DNA from: Flectonema sp. DT1601
Lineage: Eukaryota; Euglenozoa; Diplonemea; Diplonemida; Diplonemidae
Length of the DNA: 64,000 nucleotides
Assembly: GCA_964019425.1 (NCBI GenBank)
Contig: OZ025861.1
Location: 465,001 to 529,000 of the forward strand
Direction: 5' to 3'
Shown here: piece by piece, positions 62,141 through 64,000 of the stretch
Numbering within the stretch: position 1 is the stretch's first letter
How the letters are laid out: every line of letters begins with the position of its first letter
Notes under the pieces: generated by a model
Seen by the model: the letters and a program-made list of their open reading frames with translations, nothing else
Told to the model about the DNA's origin: nothing
The model's database searches: none
Translations under genes and position numbers: made by a program

Positions 62141-64000
62141 TTGTTTAGAGTTCGACTGCTTTCGTGTGAAGACAAAAAAAGAAAAAAAATTACGTCTTGT
62201 GTCTTCTTTCATCGGTAAAGGGAACTCTGATTGACGACATGATGACGATGATGAAACGCAATTATTATGGGATTTTACTTTTGTCTTTTATTTGCCATTA
62301 CTTTTCACTGAGGGAAGGGGAGGGGGGGGAGAAGTGATGACCCCTCCCCTGTATGAAAAATATTTTTGTTTGTTTTTTCAAAAATTGCCAAAAGAAGGGA
62401 AATTTGTAAGTTTTTGCCGAAATTCCGAAGGACCTGTCTGTTGCAAAAGTACACACGGAACTCGGTAGTGTCGGAAGCGCTTCATCATCACAGCGTGTGT
62501 GGGCTTCCCCTGTCCCTGAAGAGTCACCCACATGTGGTCCTGTGTAACCGAGGTTTGTTCAGACCCCAGTCGTAGTTATCATCCCACTTCATCAGGAAGT
62601 GGAATCCTGAGCAATATTATACCGTACACACAACCAACCAACATACTACATACAACACACACAACACACACACGCACCCATACACGCGACACAACTCAAA
62701 ACAAGCAACACGGAGGTGAGTTTTAGCAAAAGCTGACCAACTCGACTGACGCAGCAGCTGCAGTTCCTCGCTGAGACGGAACCAGCCTCAATGATCCGAG
62801 TTGAGCGCCCACTCAGTTGGTCATCGGAGTGTAGTTATCAGCGGATTTCCTGGTTTCTCGCACAGAGAGCCAGGTTTCCCAACATAGCAACGCTTGTGGC
62901 AAAACTTGTCGTGGGAGGCTACTCGGGATTGGAGGTTGGCAGGTAAATGGGGGAAGCGAATGAAGAGAGGAGGAGACGCACGAGAGAGAATGGCAATATG
63001 TATGCGAGTGAGCCAGCTGCTGCTGCTGTGATTTGATTGGTATTTTTGCTAAGCAGTGTTTTCTTGCTCTGTGAACTGTTTTTGATGTTCAGGACGTGTT
63101 CGTATTACCGAGGAAGGGGTCACGTGTGTTGTGTTGTGGGTGTCGGAGATAGTGGACCCCGTGAGGAGTGTAACACAACACACAGAGGTACGTGCATGTG
63201 GTGAGTGTGTGTGTTGTGTTGTGCTCACAAAGAAATTCCCTTGACAGTTTTCAATGAAATTCAATCTTTTGCAGCAATATACTTATCGTCTCTCTCTCTG
63301 ACATTTTCGATTTAGAAAAAGTAAAATCCCAGTACTGCTTTCATTCGTCACCCATGTGGGTTGTTGTTGTCATATCTTTTTTCTTCTTTTTTTTTCGTGC
63401 CTGCCGTCGTTGTCGTTGTCGTTGTGATGACGGCCTCACGGCAGTTACAAGTCTTCAGGAGGGGGGGGTTGTGTGATTCCTTCTTCACGCACGAGTCACG
63501 TCCCCCTGGTGAGAAATAATAATAATGATAATAATGATAATATTGAACTTTTGTATAGGTACTGTATTGTAATAACGCGATTGTTTTGCAATGTAATCAG
63601 TTCACTTTCATTTCAATTCCCCAAATGACCTTCCCGGCGCAACATTTCTTTATTTTCTTTTTTTTAAATAATTTTTACAAACACTTTCTTTTCGTTGATT
63701 TCGTACCTTTCTTTTAAAGTCTAGCGAATGGCATTCCTTCCGTGTGGTGATTCCCCTGAACGCACAAACAAATACGCCTTGCGTGTCGGGGTCGGGAGAG
63801 AAAAGTTTTGCCGCTGACTTTAGGTTATTAATTTGTTGTTTGTTCTGTTCGTTTGTTTGCAATCATTCTTTCTTCTTTTTGTTATCAGAAAGGACATGTC
63901 ACAAGTGATGTGGTGGAGAGGAAGTGGAGGGGAGAGTAAGTTAAGTGGAAAATGGTACCACTTGCCGTGTGATGGAAGGAGGGATCGTTGAGAGGGCTTT

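Larger units (their letters stand above)
60397..64000. other. Terminal 3.6 kb without recognisable genes
   Basis: A/T-run-rich to 62.3 kb, then GC-richer sequence with CA/GT-rich tracts (62640-62690, 63120-63220). It holds repeat copy 2, a strong hairpin, and a 24-bp minisatellite. GC-richer DNA at 62700-63000 is unique within the window and could contain part of an uninterpreted exon or RNA gene. Confidence 0.5.

Noticed and set aside
61675-62218. 166- and 168-residue ORFs on both strands
   Set aside because: Created by the 24-bp minisatellite, whose period is a multiple of three.

Overview
The window looks like nuclear DNA of a flagellated protist, most likely a euglenozoan or a relative. 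Every convincing host gene (22) lies on the + strand across about 60 kb, with short intergenic gaps. Many start codons follow closely on a pyrimidine tract plus AG with no coding sequence upstream, as expected of spliced-leader (trans-splicing) acceptors. The gene set also fits: a GAF coiled-coil protein, EF-hand-like coiled-coil proteins, a ubiquitin-like/LRR protein and giant repetitive coiled-coil proteins. Against a trypanosomatid stand nine conventional cis introns in five genes and a homologue of the U2 snRNP factor CUS2/TAT-SF1. The assignment is inference; no rRNA, spliced-leader RNA or tRNA was found to settle it.

Layout. 0.2-9.3 kb: a PPR protein, CUS2/TAT-SF1, a formin with a C-terminal membrane segment and cysteine-rich repeats, and a CLU-family protein preceded by a broken partial copy of itself. 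9.3-12.9 kb: gene-poor DNA full of A and T runs, with several RNA-like hairpins. 12.9-24.7 kb: methionyl-tRNA synthetase, a small basic protein, a UBL-LRR protein, a GAF coiled-coil protein, a large coiled-coil/EF-hand-like protein and a membrane-anchored disordered protein. 24.7-37.1 kb: a possible CFAP97-like protein, an old-yellow-enzyme-type oxidoreductase with a C-terminal anchor, a second EF-hand-like coiled-coil protein, a second formin, and an RRM-CCCH RNA-binding protein. 37.8-43.8 kb: two tandem genes for ribosomal protein eS12, a PDZ-like protein, an unknown protein, a SERINC membrane protein and a possible F-box-like protein. 44.0-53.4 kb: one giant coiled-coil gene (2,773 codons in five exons), with a Helitron fragment inside its second intron. 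54.3-57.2 kb: a protein kinase with a large unassigned C-terminal half. 58.6-64 kb: tandem repeats, an EGF-like membrane protein, then repeat-rich DNA without recognisable genes.

The genes do not form one pathway. They mix housekeeping functions (translation, splicing, mitochondria) with cytoskeletal and ciliary-type proteins (two formins, several coiled-coil proteins, EF-hand-like modules). Points most worth following: (1) cis introns end in an A-rich tract plus ACAG, whereas presumed trans-splice acceptors are pyrimidine-rich; (2) a repeated stem-internal-loop element lies in the 3' regions of both eS12 genes, and eS12 belongs to the kink-turn-binding L7Ae family; (3) one formin carries a C-terminal membrane segment and cysteine-rich repeats; (4) a roughly 180-base non-coding sequence occurs twice, in opposite orientation, 25 kb apart.
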